DNA from: an uncultured Collinsella sp.
GTDB taxonomy: Bacteria; Actinomycetota; Coriobacteriia; Coriobacteriales; Coriobacteriaceae
DNA length: 11,689 nucleotides
Reading direction: 5' to 3'
Assembly: GCA_900548495.1 (NCBI GenBank)
Contig: URKT01000066.1
Coordinates: 1-11,689, forward strand
A program made the translations under genes and the position numbers. The notes under the pieces were generated by a model. The model was not told the DNA's origin, searched no databases, and saw only the letters and a program-made list of their open reading frames with translations. Shown here one piece after another: positions 1 through 7,103 of the stretch (its first letter is position 1; each line of letters begins with the position of its first letter).

Positions 1-22
1 CGCCGCGTCTATATGTGCTCGG

Positions 23-2614
23 TTACTTGTCGGCGGCCTTCTTGGTGGTCGTCTTTTTTGCGGTCGTCTTCTTGGCGGCAGTTGCTTTCTTAGCCGTGGT
101 CTTCTTTGCCGCCGTCGTCTTCTTTGCCGCGCTCGCCTTGGTCGTGGTCTTGCGGCCGCGGGCCGGCTTTTTCTCCTTGGTCGGGCAGTCCATGTTCACG
201 CAGATGCGCCACGGACCGCGCGCCGTGTTGACCACCACGATGGGGGCGCCGCACTCGGGGCAGGTCTCACCCGTCGCCTCGAGCTTACCGCGCGCCGGTA
301 GAGGATAGCTCACGCCGCAATCGTCATAGTTGGTGCAGCGGATAAAACGCTTGCCGCTCTTCTCGCTCTTGTGCGCGATCAGGTCGCCATGGCGTCCGGC
401 CTCGGCACACACCTTGCACTCGCCCACCTTAAGGTCGGGCTCGTAGTTGGTGGGGCATGTGGGGTTCACGCAAATCTCGAAGGCCTTCTGGCGGAACGGC
501 TGACACTTAATGCGCGGCGCACCGCACTCGGGACACACGGCGGCCTCGCCCTCGAGCGGACTCACCTTGACGCCACTCGGCACCGGATAGGTCACGTCGC
601 AGTCGGGCCATCCCATGCAGCCGATAAAGCTGCCGCGGGTCTTGGCGCTCGTCTTCATAACCAGGTCCTTGCCGCACTTGGGACAGGCGCCCACGCGTGC
701 ATCGGCCGTGACGGCGTCGCTGATAGCGTCGCCCAGCTCCTGCGTATGCTTGAGCAGCTCGTCGAGCACGCCGGCCAGCAGTGCGCGCGAGTGCGTCACG
801 ACATGCTCTTCGGTGTCCTCGCCGCGCTCGACGCGGGTCATGTCGCCGTCGAGCTCGCTGGTCATATCGGGGCTCGTGATGCGCGGGGCAAACTGCGTCA
901 GCGCATCGATGATGGCGATGCCCAGCTGACTCGGCTCCACGGGATCGTTTTTGAGGTAGCGCACGGCGTACAGGCGCTCGATGATGCTCGCGCGCGTGGA
1001 CTTGGTGCCCAAGCCGCGCTTCTCCATCTCCTGCACGAGTTTACCCTGGCTGTAGCGTGCGGGCGGCTCGGTCTGCTTTGCCTCGAGCTTAATGTCGAAC
1101 ACATCAACCGTATCGCCCTGCTCCAGCGGCGGCATCTGCTCGTCGCGCTTGAGTCCGTACGGGTATGCCTCGCGGAAACCCGGGGTCACGAGCACATCGC
1201 CCGAAGCCACGAACGGCTCACCGTTCACGTCGAGCTCGAGCTTGGTGTTCTCGATGGTCGCGGGACCCATAAGCGTCGCCAGGAAGCGGCGGGCGATGAG
1301 GTCGTAGAGCTTGCGCTGGCCGCCGTCGAGCGTGGACGGATCGCCCTCGCCCGTGGGATAGATAGGCGGGTGGTCGGTGGTCTCGACCTTGCCGCGCGTG
1401 GGCTTCATGGGGCCGGCGAGCACCTTTTTGCACACGGGCGCCAGCGCCGGGTTAATCTTTGCCAGGTCACTCACCACGGCGCCCAGATCGAGCGTCGCGG
1501 GGTACACGGTGTTGTCGACACGCGGGTAGCTGATGAGGCCCGCCATGTAGAGGGACTCGGCGATGCGCATGGTACGCGCAGGTGAGATGCCCTCGGCTGC
1601 GGCGGCAGCCTGCAGCGAGGTGGTCGCAAACGGCGTGGGCGGCTGCTGCTTGCGCGAGCGCTTGGTCACCGCGGCGACGGTTGCCGTCGCGACGCCGTCG
1701 ACATGGTTGTACGCCGTCTCAGCAGCATCCTTGTCGGTAAAGCGTGCCGTCTTGTGCGCAATCTTAAAGCGGTCGTCCTCGGCAGCACCCTGTGCGGCGC
1801 CCATGCCGCGGATCTGCCAATAGTCCTCGGGCACAAACGCCATGCGCTCGCGCTCGCGCTCGACCACCAGGGCAAGCGTCGGCGTCTGCACGCGGCCGGC
1901 GGAACGCACGTTGCCAAAGCCGCCAAACTTGGCAAGCGTCAGGTAGCGCGTGAGCACCGCACCCCAAATGAGGTCGATGTGCTGACGGCTCTCGCCGGCG
2001 TCGGCCAGGTTCTGGTCGAGCGAGACAAGGTTATCGAAGGCCTGCGTGATCTCGGCCTTGGTAAACGAAGAATACTGGGCGCGGGCGACCGGCAGGTCGG
2101 GCGCGACCTCGCGCACCTTGTTGAGGGCGTCCGAACCGATCAGCTCGCCCTCGCGATCAAAGTCCGTGGCGATGATGACGCTGTCGGACTTTTTGGCGAG
2201 GTTCTTAAGCGAGCGGATGAGTTCCTTCTCGGCCGGCAGCTTAATGACGGGTGCCCAGGTGAGATACGGCAGACTCTCGAGCTTCCAGCCCTTGATGGAG
2301 ATGCCGTCGGCAAGAAACGGCTTGCGCTTGGTGTCGTAGGGCGGGCGTGCCAGACCATCGGGCATGTCGGCCGGCAGCATCTCGCCGTCCTCGGTAACCG
2401 AATACCAGCCCAGCTTTTTATCGAACAGCACGCTGTCGCAAAAATCGGGCGCAAGGATGTGACCGGCAAGACCGATCGTCACGCACTCCTCGCCCTTCCA
2501 CTCAAAACGGTAGATGGCGGTGTTGTACACCTTGTCCTTTTTGGGTTTGCCCGTGGACAGACGCTCGGCGATCTGACGCGCGGCGTCATTTTTCTCGGCG
2601 ATGATGAGCTTCAA
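23..2614 (-). CDS. topA: Type IA DNA topoisomerase with archaeal-like active site, four zinc fingers and a Lys-rich tail
   Basis: This enzyme relaxes negatively supercoiled DNA by cutting one strand through a tyrosine-DNA link. The Toprim domain has Glu7 near the N-terminus and the acidic triad D151, D153, E155 in DFDREGELIG. The catalytic tyrosine is Y363 in ISYPRVDN, a form closer to archaeal topoisomerase I than to the YMRTDS of E. coli TopA. H415 in DHPPIYPT and the GLGTKSTRA segment (535-543) are also family-typical. Four Cys4 zinc fingers follow: C644/647/666/672, C694/697/715/720, C733/736/760/766 and C785/788/805/810. Residues 813-863 form a histone H1-like Lys/Ala/Thr tail. The gene starts with TTG, supported by an AGGAG six bases upstream, and ends with TAA. 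It lies 54 bases after hypB in the same direction and may share its transcript. The topoisomerase call is secure. The archaeal-type subfamily is judged from motifs only, and the gene symbol is by function. Confidence 0.95.
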   Translation of the reverse strand: MKLIIAEKNDAARQIAERLSTGKPKKDKVYNTAIYRFEWKGEECVTIGLAGHILAPDFCDSVLFDKKLGWYSVTEDGEMLPADMPDGLARPPYDTKRKPFLADGISIKGWKLESLPYLTWAPVIKLPAEKELIRSLKNLAKKSDSVIIATDFDREGELIGSDALNKVREVAPDLPVARAQYSSFTKAEITQAFDNLVSLDQNLADAGESRQHIDLIWGAVLTRYLTLAKFGGFGNVRSAGRVQTPTLALVVERERERMAFVPEDYWQIRGMGAAQGAAEDDRFKIAHKTARFTDKDAAETAYNHVDGVATATVAAVTKRSRKQQPPTPFATTSLQAAAAAEGISPARTMRIAESLYMAGLISYPRVDNTVYPATLDLGAVVSDLAKINPALAPVCKKVLAGPMKPTRGKVETTDHPPIYPTGEGDPSTLDGGQRKLYDLIARRFLATLMGPATIENTKLELDVNGEPFVASGDVLVTPGFREAYPYGLKRDEQMPPLEQGDTVDVFDIKLEAKQTEPPARYSQGKLVQEMEKRGLGTKSTRASIIERLYAVRYLKNDPVEPSQLGIAIIDALTQFAPRITSPDMTSELDGDMTRVERGEDTEEHVVTHSRALLAGVLDELLKHTQELGDAISDAVTADARVGACPKCGKDLVMKTSAKTRGSFIGCMGWPDCDVTYPVPSGVKVSPLEGEAAVCPECGAPRIKCQPFRQKAFEICVNPTCPTNYEPDLKVGECKVCAEAGRHGDLIAHKSEKSGKRFIRCTNYDDCGVSYPLPARGKLEATGETCPECGAPIVVVNTARGPWRICVNMDCPTKEKKPARGRKTTTKASAAKKTTAAKKTTAKKATAAKKTTAKKTTTKKAADK
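59..124 (-). repeat. Two 33-bp repeats encoding the 11-residue units of the topoisomerase tail
   Basis: Residues 831-841 (KKTTAAKKTTA) and 842-852 (KKATAAKKTTA) are tandem units, followed by a degenerate third at 853-863. Lys-Lys pairs fall every five or six residues. The two DNA copies match at 24 of 33 positions, and eight of the nine differences fall at third codon positions. The peptide pattern is therefore kept while the DNA has drifted, which argues against a recent slippage duplication. Confidence 0.8.
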
Positions 2615-2625
2615 AAGAGGCTCCT
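2612..2625 (-). promoter_or_regulatory. Ribosome-binding site fixing the TTG start of topA
   Basis: On the minus strand AGGAG (2625-2621) precedes TTG (2614-2612) by six bases. The next codons give KLIIAEKNDAA, the expected first beta strand of a Toprim domain, so no later ATG fits. A TTG start usually lowers translation, which may keep this enzyme scarce relative to its neighbours; that last point is inference. Confidence 0.75.
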
Positions 2626-2668
2626 ATCTCGTGTCTCTGCGGCTACGCCCGCCCGTATGGCGGCCGAT

Positions 2669-3352
2669 TTACGCCCTTGCTTGCTCGATCTGCCCGATGA
2701 GCCAATCGCACCAGGCATCCATGCCCTCGCCCTTGCGCGCGCTCACGGCAAACCGCGGCGCCTGCGGATTGAGGTCATCGAGTGTCTTAGTATACCTATC
2801 CATGTCAAAATCGAAAGCCGGGGCCACGTCTACCTTGTTGAGCAGCTGTGCGCCGGCGTGCTGAAAGATGCCCGGGTACTTGACGGGCTTGTCGTCGCCC
2901 TCGGGCACCGAGAGAATCATGATGGACAGGTTCTCACCCAGGTCAAAGTCGACCGGGCAGACCAGGTTGCCCACGTTTTCGATAAAGATGACGTCGATGT
3001 TCTCCAGACCGACGGCCTGGTCGAAGGCGTCGACGGCCTCCATGATCATGTTGCCCTCGAGGTGGCACAGGCCGCCCGTGTTGATCTGGATGGCGGGCAT
3101 GCCGGCTTCCTTCATGGTGATGGCGTCGACATCCGAGGCAATATCGCCCTCGATGACGGCACAGCGCAGGCCGGCCTTGTCGCGCAGGCGCTCGTTGGTG
3201 CCCAGGATCGTGGTGGTCTTGCCCGAACCGGGGCTCGACAAGACGTTAATCACATAGGTGTTTGTCTCTTTAAATCGTTGACGCAGCTGATCTGCCAGGC
3301 GCTCATTGCGCGACAGAATCGGCGACGCGATATCAATCGTTTTCTCGGCCAT
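2669..3352 (-). CDS. hypB: HypB, GTPase for hydrogenase nickel insertion
   Basis: HypB is a cytoplasmic SIMIBI-class GTPase that works with HypA to deliver Ni2+ to the [NiFe]-hydrogenase large subunit. Numbered from the chosen ATG (227 aa), the P-loop is SSPGSGKTT (39-47), the switch region contains EGD with D70, the metal-site residues C96-H97 lie in GGLCHLEG, a second metal cysteine is C132 in ENVGNLVCP, and the G4 motif NKVD is at 172-175. The N-terminus lacks the CxxCGC motif of E. coli HypB and any His-rich stretch, so this is a minimal form. An in-frame GTG lies nine bases further upstream, but the GGAG at 3361-3364 would overlap it. That GGAG sits eight bases from the ATG, so the ATG is preferred. 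It follows hypA after 55 bases and precedes topA by 54. Confidence 0.95.
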   Translation of the reverse strand: MAEKTIDIASPILSRNERLADQLRQRFKETNTYVINVLSSPGSGKTTTILGTNERLRDKAGLRCAVIEGDIASDVDAITMKEAGMPAIQINTGGLCHLEGNMIMEAVDAFDQAVGLENIDVIFIENVGNLVCPVDFDLGENLSIMILSVPEGDDKPVKYPGIFQHAGAQLLNKVDVAPAFDFDMDRYTKTLDDLNPQAPRFAVSARKGEGMDAWCDWLIGQIEQARA

Positions 3353-3407
3353 ACTCGGCACTCCTTACTTTGGCCCCTTTATACCCCATCACCAGATGGC
3401 TAGTGGG

Positions 3408-3764
3408 CTAATCGTCGGGGGTTTCGATTTCGATACTTGCGATGTCGAGCTCGCGACCGTGCAGCAGGCGCACGCTGGCGCCGTCGCAGTGAGGGCAGCG
3501 GCAATGGAAGCGATCGTGCTCAAAGACCTCCCCGCAGTCCAGACACTCGCTTTGTGGATGGACTTCCTCCACGGCAAGCTCGCAGCCTCGCGTGAGCGGG
3601 TCCTCGTCGCGAAATGTCTCCCACGCAAAGTCGAGCGCCTCGCGCACAACTTCGGTCATATCCCCGATACGCAGCGTTACCAAAACGGCGCGCGAGGCCC
3701 CCGCCCCACGCGCCGCGCGAATCACTGTATCGAGTATGCCGTTGACAATGCCAACCTCGTGCAT
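3408..3764 (-). CDS. hypA: HypA, hydrogenase/nickel metallochaperone
   Basis: HypA is a small cytoplasmic nickel chaperone that pairs with HypB during [NiFe]-hydrogenase maturation. The 118 residues match the family length. The N-terminal MHE supplies the Ni-binding motif (H2, E3), and the zinc site is C74-x2-C77 with C90-x2-C93 (CPHC); C88 is an additional cysteine. The ATG at 3764 has an AGGAG (3774-3778) nine bases upstream, inside the end of tatC. Only six bases separate the tatC stop from this start, so the two are almost certainly co-transcribed. HypC, HypD, HypE, HypF and the hydrogenase itself are not in this window. HypA can also serve other nickel enzymes such as urease, so the client is inferred. 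Confidence 0.95.
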   Translation of the reverse strand: MHEVGIVNGILDTVIRAARGAGASRAVLVTLRIGDMTEVVREALDFAWETFRDEDPLTRGCELAVEEVHPQSECLDCGEVFEHDRFHCRCPHCDGASVRLLHGRELDIASIEIETPDD

Positions 3765-3770
3765 ACCGAT

Positions 3771-4562
3771 TTACTCCTCGTCGTCCTCATCGTCCGAGAA
3801 CAGGTCCAGACGGCTCACAAACAAGCCCTCCTTGCCCTCGCGCGCGGTAATGACCACGCGGGCAATGGCGAGCGAAATCTCGTAGAGCGAGAGCAGGGCG
3901 CCGTACATGAGGCCCAGCGTAACGGGCGAGCCGTCGGGCGTGATCACAGCCGAGCCCACGAGCAGGCCCACGTACACGTAGCGCCAGGCGCCGCGGAAGG
4001 CCGCGTAGGACACGATGTGGAAGACGGACAGGTAGAAGATGATGAGCGGCAGCTCAAACGCCACGCCAAAGCCGATCATAAAGAGCAGCTCCATGTTGAC
4101 GTAGTTCTCCAGGTCGGGCAGCGCCGTGGCGACGGCCGAGGTCTCGCCGATAAGCCACTCAAAGCCCGCCGGGATGATGATGAAATAGCAGAAGATGGCG
4201 CCCAGGAAGAACAGCACCGTCGAGGCGAGCACCGTGGGCACGACCCATTTGCGCTCGTTGGGACGCAGTGCCGGCAGGAAAAATGCCAGAATCTGCCAGA
4301 TGATCATGGGCGTGCACATGACCACGGCCATCTTGATGGCCAGCGAGAAGCGCAGGCCAAAGCCGCCGAGCGTGGTGGTGATGTAGAACTTACCGTCCGG
4401 CACAAAGGAGCGGATGGGGTCTTCCAGGATGTCGAGCACCACGGGCGTGGCGAAATACAGCACGATGGCGGCGGCAAACACCGACACGACCACGATGGTC
4501 AGGCGGCGACGGAGCTCGCCCAGGTGATCGAAGAGCGGCATGCGCGCAGGTCCGATAGGCAT
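3771..4562 (-). CDS. tatC: TatC, core subunit of the twin-arginine translocase
   Basis: TatC is the six-helix membrane protein that recognises twin-arginine signal peptides and nucleates the export channel for folded proteins. The cytoplasmic N-terminus has the signature FDHLGELRRR (11-20, with E16). The first-loop signature is FFLPALRPNERK with E103, the position of the known signal-peptide-binding glutamate of E. coli TatC. E170 lies in FGVAFELP, and ITPDGSP (207-213) marks the loop before the last helices. Hydrophobic segments near 22-44, 73-97, 107-130, 158-180, 195-208 and 214-238 account for six helices. The C-terminus is a short acidic tail (DDEDDEE). Its ATG overlaps the tatA stop as TAATG, with a GGAGG about nine bases upstream, implying translational coupling. 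A later ATG at residue 8 is possible. Confidence 0.96.
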   Translation of the reverse strand: MPIGPARMPLFDHLGELRRRLTIVVVSVFAAAIVLYFATPVVLDILEDPIRSFVPDGKFYITTTLGGFGLRFSLAIKMAVVMCTPMIIWQILAFFLPALRPNERKWVVPTVLASTVLFFLGAIFCYFIIIPAGFEWLIGETSAVATALPDLENYVNMELLFMIGFGVAFELPLIIFYLSVFHIVSYAAFRGAWRYVYVGLLVGSAVITPDGSPVTLGLMYGALLSLYEISLAIARVVITAREGKEGLFVSRLDLFSDDEDDEE

Positions 4563-5161
4563 TACTCATCGCCTCCCTTCGGGGCATCGGCGGTGGCAGC
4601 CTCGGCAACGGCCTCGTCCTCGGCCTCGAGCTCGCGAGCGAGCTGGTCGACGACGGCCTTGCGCTTGCGGGGACGACGGGCGTAGAGGTCAGCCGTCGTG
4701 GGCTCTGCCGGCTCGGGCTCGGACTCCGGCTCTGCAGCAGGCTCGGGCTCGACGACAGGCTCGGCGGCAGCGGAAGGCTCGGCGCCCTCGGCCTCGGACT
4801 CCTCAGCAGCACCCTCGCCCTCGGCGGCAGCCTCGCTCGCGGCCTTCTCGGCGGCAAGGCGGGCACGGCGCTCGGCAAAGGTCTCCTTCTTTGCGGGCAC
4901 AGCCGTCTCGACGGCATCCTCGTCCGCATCGGAATCATCATCGACGGCAGCCTTCTTGGGCTTGACCGGGGCCGACGCGGCCTCGCTCACCGGGTCGATG
5001 ATCTCGGACTGAACAACGGCCGTCATCTTTTCCTGCGTCTCGCGGAACTGACGGATGGCACGGCCGATCGTGCGGCCCATCTGCGGGAGCTTATCCGGGC
5101 CAAACAGCAAAAAGCCGAAGACCACGATGATCGCGAGCTCACCCTCTCCAATACCAAACAC
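4562..5161 (-). CDS. tatA: TatA/TatB-family translocase subunit with long acidic C-terminal extension
   Basis: This is the pore-forming or TatB-like partner of TatC. From the GTG start the protein is 199 aa. It has one N-terminal membrane helix (about 5-20), the hinge FGPDKLP (20-26), an amphipathic helix from QMGRTIGRAIRQF onward to about residue 50, then a long tail rich in Ala, Glu, Pro and Asp. E8 in the membrane helix is the residue typical of TatB, where E. coli TatA has Gln8, so a bifunctional TatA/B role is possible. The GTG at 5161 is preferred because FGIGEGEL immediately follows it, as in the family, and a GGAGG (5167-5171) lies five bases upstream. The in-frame ATG at 5206 has no good ribosome-binding site and would add a non-family N-terminus. 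The tail is longer than in most TatA proteins, and most of it is likely disordered. Confidence 0.9.
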   Translation of the reverse strand: MFGIGEGELAIIVVFGFLLFGPDKLPQMGRTIGRAIRQFRETQEKMTAVVQSEIIDPVSEAASAPVKPKKAAVDDDSDADEDAVETAVPAKKETFAERRARLAAEKAASEAAAEGEGAAEESEAEGAEPSAAAEPVVEPEPAAEPESEPEPAEPTTADLYARRPRKRKAVVDQLARELEAEDEAVAEAATADAPKGGDE

Positions 5162-5236
5162 ACATACCTCCAAGGCTCGATGTGAGTCGAGCCCGCACCG
5201 CGCCATTCGGCCGGAACTCGTCTATTCATTCGGTCA

Positions 5237-5270
5237 AGTATAGCGCCCGGACGCCAAAACGTCCGAGCGC
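5237..5270 (-). promoter_or_regulatory. Likely tat operon promoter overlapped by an 11-bp dyad
   Basis: On the minus strand TATACT (5242-5237) is a good -10 hexamer. A weak -35 (CGGACG, keeping only the GAC core) lies 17 bases upstream at 5265-5260. A dyad of 11-base arms (5243-5253 and 5260-5270, six-base spacer, one non-Watson-Crick position) covers the -35 and the spacer. It could be an operator, or the stem of a terminator for the upstream gene, although no T-run follows it. The leader to the GTG would be about 70 bases. Confidence 0.4.
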
Positions 5271-5282
5271 ATCACAAACATA

Positions 5283-5309
5283 TGCCAAACGGCACGCCCT
5301 TTTGAGGGC
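5283..5309. other. Two small adjacent hairpins after the STAS gene
   Basis: TGCC-AAAC-GGCA (5283-5294) and GCCCT-TTTG-AGGGC (5296-5309) are perfect short inverted repeats just downstream of the STAS stop codon. Neither is followed by a clear T-run on the minus strand, so termination here would be weak. They may work together with the larger dyad at 5243-5270. Confidence 0.4.
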
Positions 5310-5314
5310 AAAGG

Positions 5315-5629
5315 TTATGCAGCGGTAATCGAAATCTCCTGGTCGACACCCAACAGCTGAACCACGCGCATCACCGGGGGCTGCACATTGGTGCAGCTAA
5401 AGCGCTTGTCGTGGTCGGCCGCGTGGTGCGCGGCGCCCACGAGCACACCAATGCCCGTCGAATCGATGTAGCTCACCTGGGCAAAATCGAGCTCAACGGC
5501 CTCAGTGGGCTGCTCGAGCGCCAGGTCGATGGCATTGCGCAGGCTATCGGCGTTAGAGATATCGATCTCGCCGGCCACCTTAATGGTGTAGAGCTCTGGC
5601 GTGGGGTTGGTGGAAATACCCAAATCCAT
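5315..5629 (-). CDS. STAS-domain anti-sigma-factor antagonist (SpoIIAA/RsbV-like)
   Basis: A single STAS domain of 104 aa. Proteins of this type bind and neutralise an anti-sigma-factor kinase when unphosphorylated, releasing an alternative sigma factor. The core strand-helix pattern is clear: VAGEIDISNADSLRNAI (18-34), then VELDFAQVSYIDSTGIGVLV (45-64). S57 in DSTG is the conserved phosphorylation site, equivalent to Ser58 of B. subtilis SpoIIAA, and T58 is adjacent. The ATG has an AGGAG seven bases upstream. It follows the aminotransferase after 51 bases with no terminator between, so the two may share a transcript. No anti-sigma kinase, phosphatase or sigma factor lies nearby, so its partner must be encoded elsewhere. 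Confidence 0.9.
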   Translation of the reverse strand: MDLGISTNPTPELYTIKVAGEIDISNADSLRNAIDLALEQPTEAVELDFAQVSYIDSTGIGVLVGAAHHAADHDKRFSCTNVQPPVMRVVQLLGVDQEISITAA

Positions 5630-5680
5630 GTATACGCTCCTTTACGTATCGAAAGTGCGGATAGTACGGGAAGCCGCGCG

Positions 5681-6985
5681 TTAGGCGCGCTCGGCACGCG
5701 CAAGCTCGGCAGCGACGAGCTTGACGGCCAGCACCAGCACATCGAGCGCAGCCTCTAGGTCCTCGACCGTGGGATAGCTCGGCGCGATGCGGATGTTGGT
5801 GTCGCGCGGATCCTTGCCATAGGGCCAGGTGGCACCGGCCGGCGTGAGCTTAACGCCCAGGTCGGCGCAAAGCGCAGCAACCTTCCGGGCCGAGCCCTCG
5901 GGACCATCGAAGCTTACAAAGTAGCCGCCGCGGGGATGCGTCCAGGTGGCGCAACCCGTATCGCCCAGGCCCTCGGTGAGCTTGCGCTCAACGGCCTCAA
6001 AGCGCGGGCGCAAAAACTCGGCATGCTTTTTCATGTGCTCCTTGACCGCCTCGATGGTGGGAAGGAAGCGCACGTGGCGCAGTTGGTTGAGCTTATCAGC
6101 ACTGATGAGGCCGGCCTTCAGGCGCTTGGAGAACTCGGCGATGACCGCGGGGCTCGCACCGATAAAGCCGATACCGGCGCCCGGGAAGGTGATCTTGGAC
6201 GTCGAGACAAAGGCCACCACGCGGTCCTCGGTGCCCGCCGCGCGGGCAAGATCGAAGATGTTGGCGAGCTCGTCGGTCTCGTCGTACAGGTCGTGCACGC
6301 AGTAGGCGTTGTCCCAGAAGATGCGGAAATCGGGCGCGGCCGTGGGCATCTCGACCAGGCGACGCACGGTGTCCTCGCTAAAGGTGATGCCCGTGGGGTT
6401 GGAATACTTGGGCACGCACCAGATGCCCTTGATGGAATCGTCGGCGGCAACGAGGCGCTCGATTTCGTCCATATCGGGGCCGTTGTCGGTCATCGCGACG
6501 GGAACGTTCTCGATGCCCAAGTCGGCGGTGATGCCAAAGTGGCGATCGTAGCCGGGAACCGGGCACAGGAACTTGACCTTCTTGCCGTCGTGCGCTGCCT
6601 CGTAAGCCTCCCAGGGCTCGCTGCCGCACGAGCCACAGCGCCAGAACATGCCGGCGATGTCGTGCTCGATCAGCAGGCTCGACGAGCCCAGCACGAGTGT
6701 CTGTTCAGCGGGGCAGCCCAGGAACTCCCCTGCCAGCTTGCGTGCCGAGGGAATGCCCTCAAAGCAGCCGTAGTTGGAACAATCGACGTTGCCGTCGTGC
6801 AGATCGGCATCGGCATTGAGGATATCGAGCATGGGTCGAGAGATGTCCACCTGGGAGGGCGACGGCTTGCCGCGGGCCATATCGAGCGCCAGGCCCTTGG
6901 CCTTGACCTCGGCGACCTCGGCTTTGAGCACCTCGATGGCGGCATCGAGTTCGGTGGTTTCCATCTTCTGGTAGATCGTCTGCAT
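5681..6985 (-). CDS. PLP-dependent aspartate aminotransferase (Rv3722c-like class I family)
   Basis: A cytoplasmic aminotransferase of fold type I, 434 aa, probably interconverting aspartate and oxaloacetate with glutamate/2-oxoglutarate. The PLP-binding lysine is K264 in STSK. Other cofactor and substrate residues visible are N196 in KYSNPTG, D225 and Y228 in FWDNAY, and R399 in NIRIAPSYP. The N-terminal ARGKPSPSQ (38-45), DCSNYG (68-73) and VLGSSSL (98-104) fit the family of Mycobacterium tuberculosis Rv3722c, identified as its main aspartate aminotransferase; that match is from memory of the family. The ATG at 6985 is preceded by GAAAGG about eight bases upstream, a modest site. The alternative ATG at residue 8 has none. 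It is divergent from the small gene at 7135. Substrate is less certain than family. Confidence 0.9.
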   Translation of the reverse strand: MQTIYQKMETTELDAAIEVLKAEVAEVKAKGLALDMARGKPSPSQVDISRPMLDILNADADLHDGNVDCSNYGCFEGIPSARKLAGEFLGCPAEQTLVLGSSSLLIEHDIAGMFWRCGSCGSEPWEAYEAAHDGKKVKFLCPVPGYDRHFGITADLGIENVPVAMTDNGPDMDEIERLVAADDSIKGIWCVPKYSNPTGITFSEDTVRRLVEMPTAAPDFRIFWDNAYCVHDLYDETDELANIFDLARAAGTEDRVVAFVSTSKITFPGAGIGFIGASPAVIAEFSKRLKAGLISADKLNQLRHVRFLPTIEAVKEHMKKHAEFLRPRFEAVERKLTEGLGDTGCATWTHPRGGYFVSFDGPEGSARKVAALCADLGVKLTPAGATWPYGKDPRDTNIRIAPSYPTVEDLEAALDVLVLAVKLVAAELARAERA

Positions 6986-7026
6986 GGGTGCGACCTTTCA
7001 CGAAGCGGTACGTTGCATTTCTTCTA

Positions 7027-7055
7027 AGTATAGACCGCCACCGTCGCAACGTTAT
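7027..7055 (-). promoter_or_regulatory. Candidate promoter of the aminotransferase
   Basis: TATACT (7032-7027) lies about 40 bases before the aminotransferase start. At 17 bases upstream is only a weak -35 (ATAACG, 7055-7050). The same CTATACTT octamer occurs in the proposed tatA promoter. The prediction rests mainly on the -10. Confidence 0.4.
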
Positions 7056-7103
7056 GAAGCCGTGATAGATTAAGTCCATCGCAATGAATTACGAATCGCC
7101 GCG

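Noticed and set aside
26..151. Simple-sequence locus that might be phase-variable
   Set aside because: The repeats are coding, in units of 33 bases, so slippage would keep the frame. The copies have also diverged at the DNA level.
371..1585. Plus-strand open frame of 404 codons opposite topA
   Set aside because: It is wholly inside the topoisomerase gene, and the antisense peptide is low-complexity with no family features.
1703..3403. Plus-strand open frame of 566 codons opposite topA and hypB
   Set aside because: It lies antisense to two well-supported genes, spans their junction and has no recognisable domain. Long antisense frames are expected in GC-rich DNA.
3306..4685. Plus-strand open frame of 459 codons opposite hypA and tatC
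   Set aside because: It is antisense to hypA and tatC, and its charged repeats of His, Glu and Asp come from the membrane-protein codons read backwards.
5162..5206. Longer TatA from the ATG at 5206
   Set aside because: No ribosome-binding site precedes it, and the added 15 residues would put a non-family sequence before the membrane helix. The GTG at 5161 fits better.
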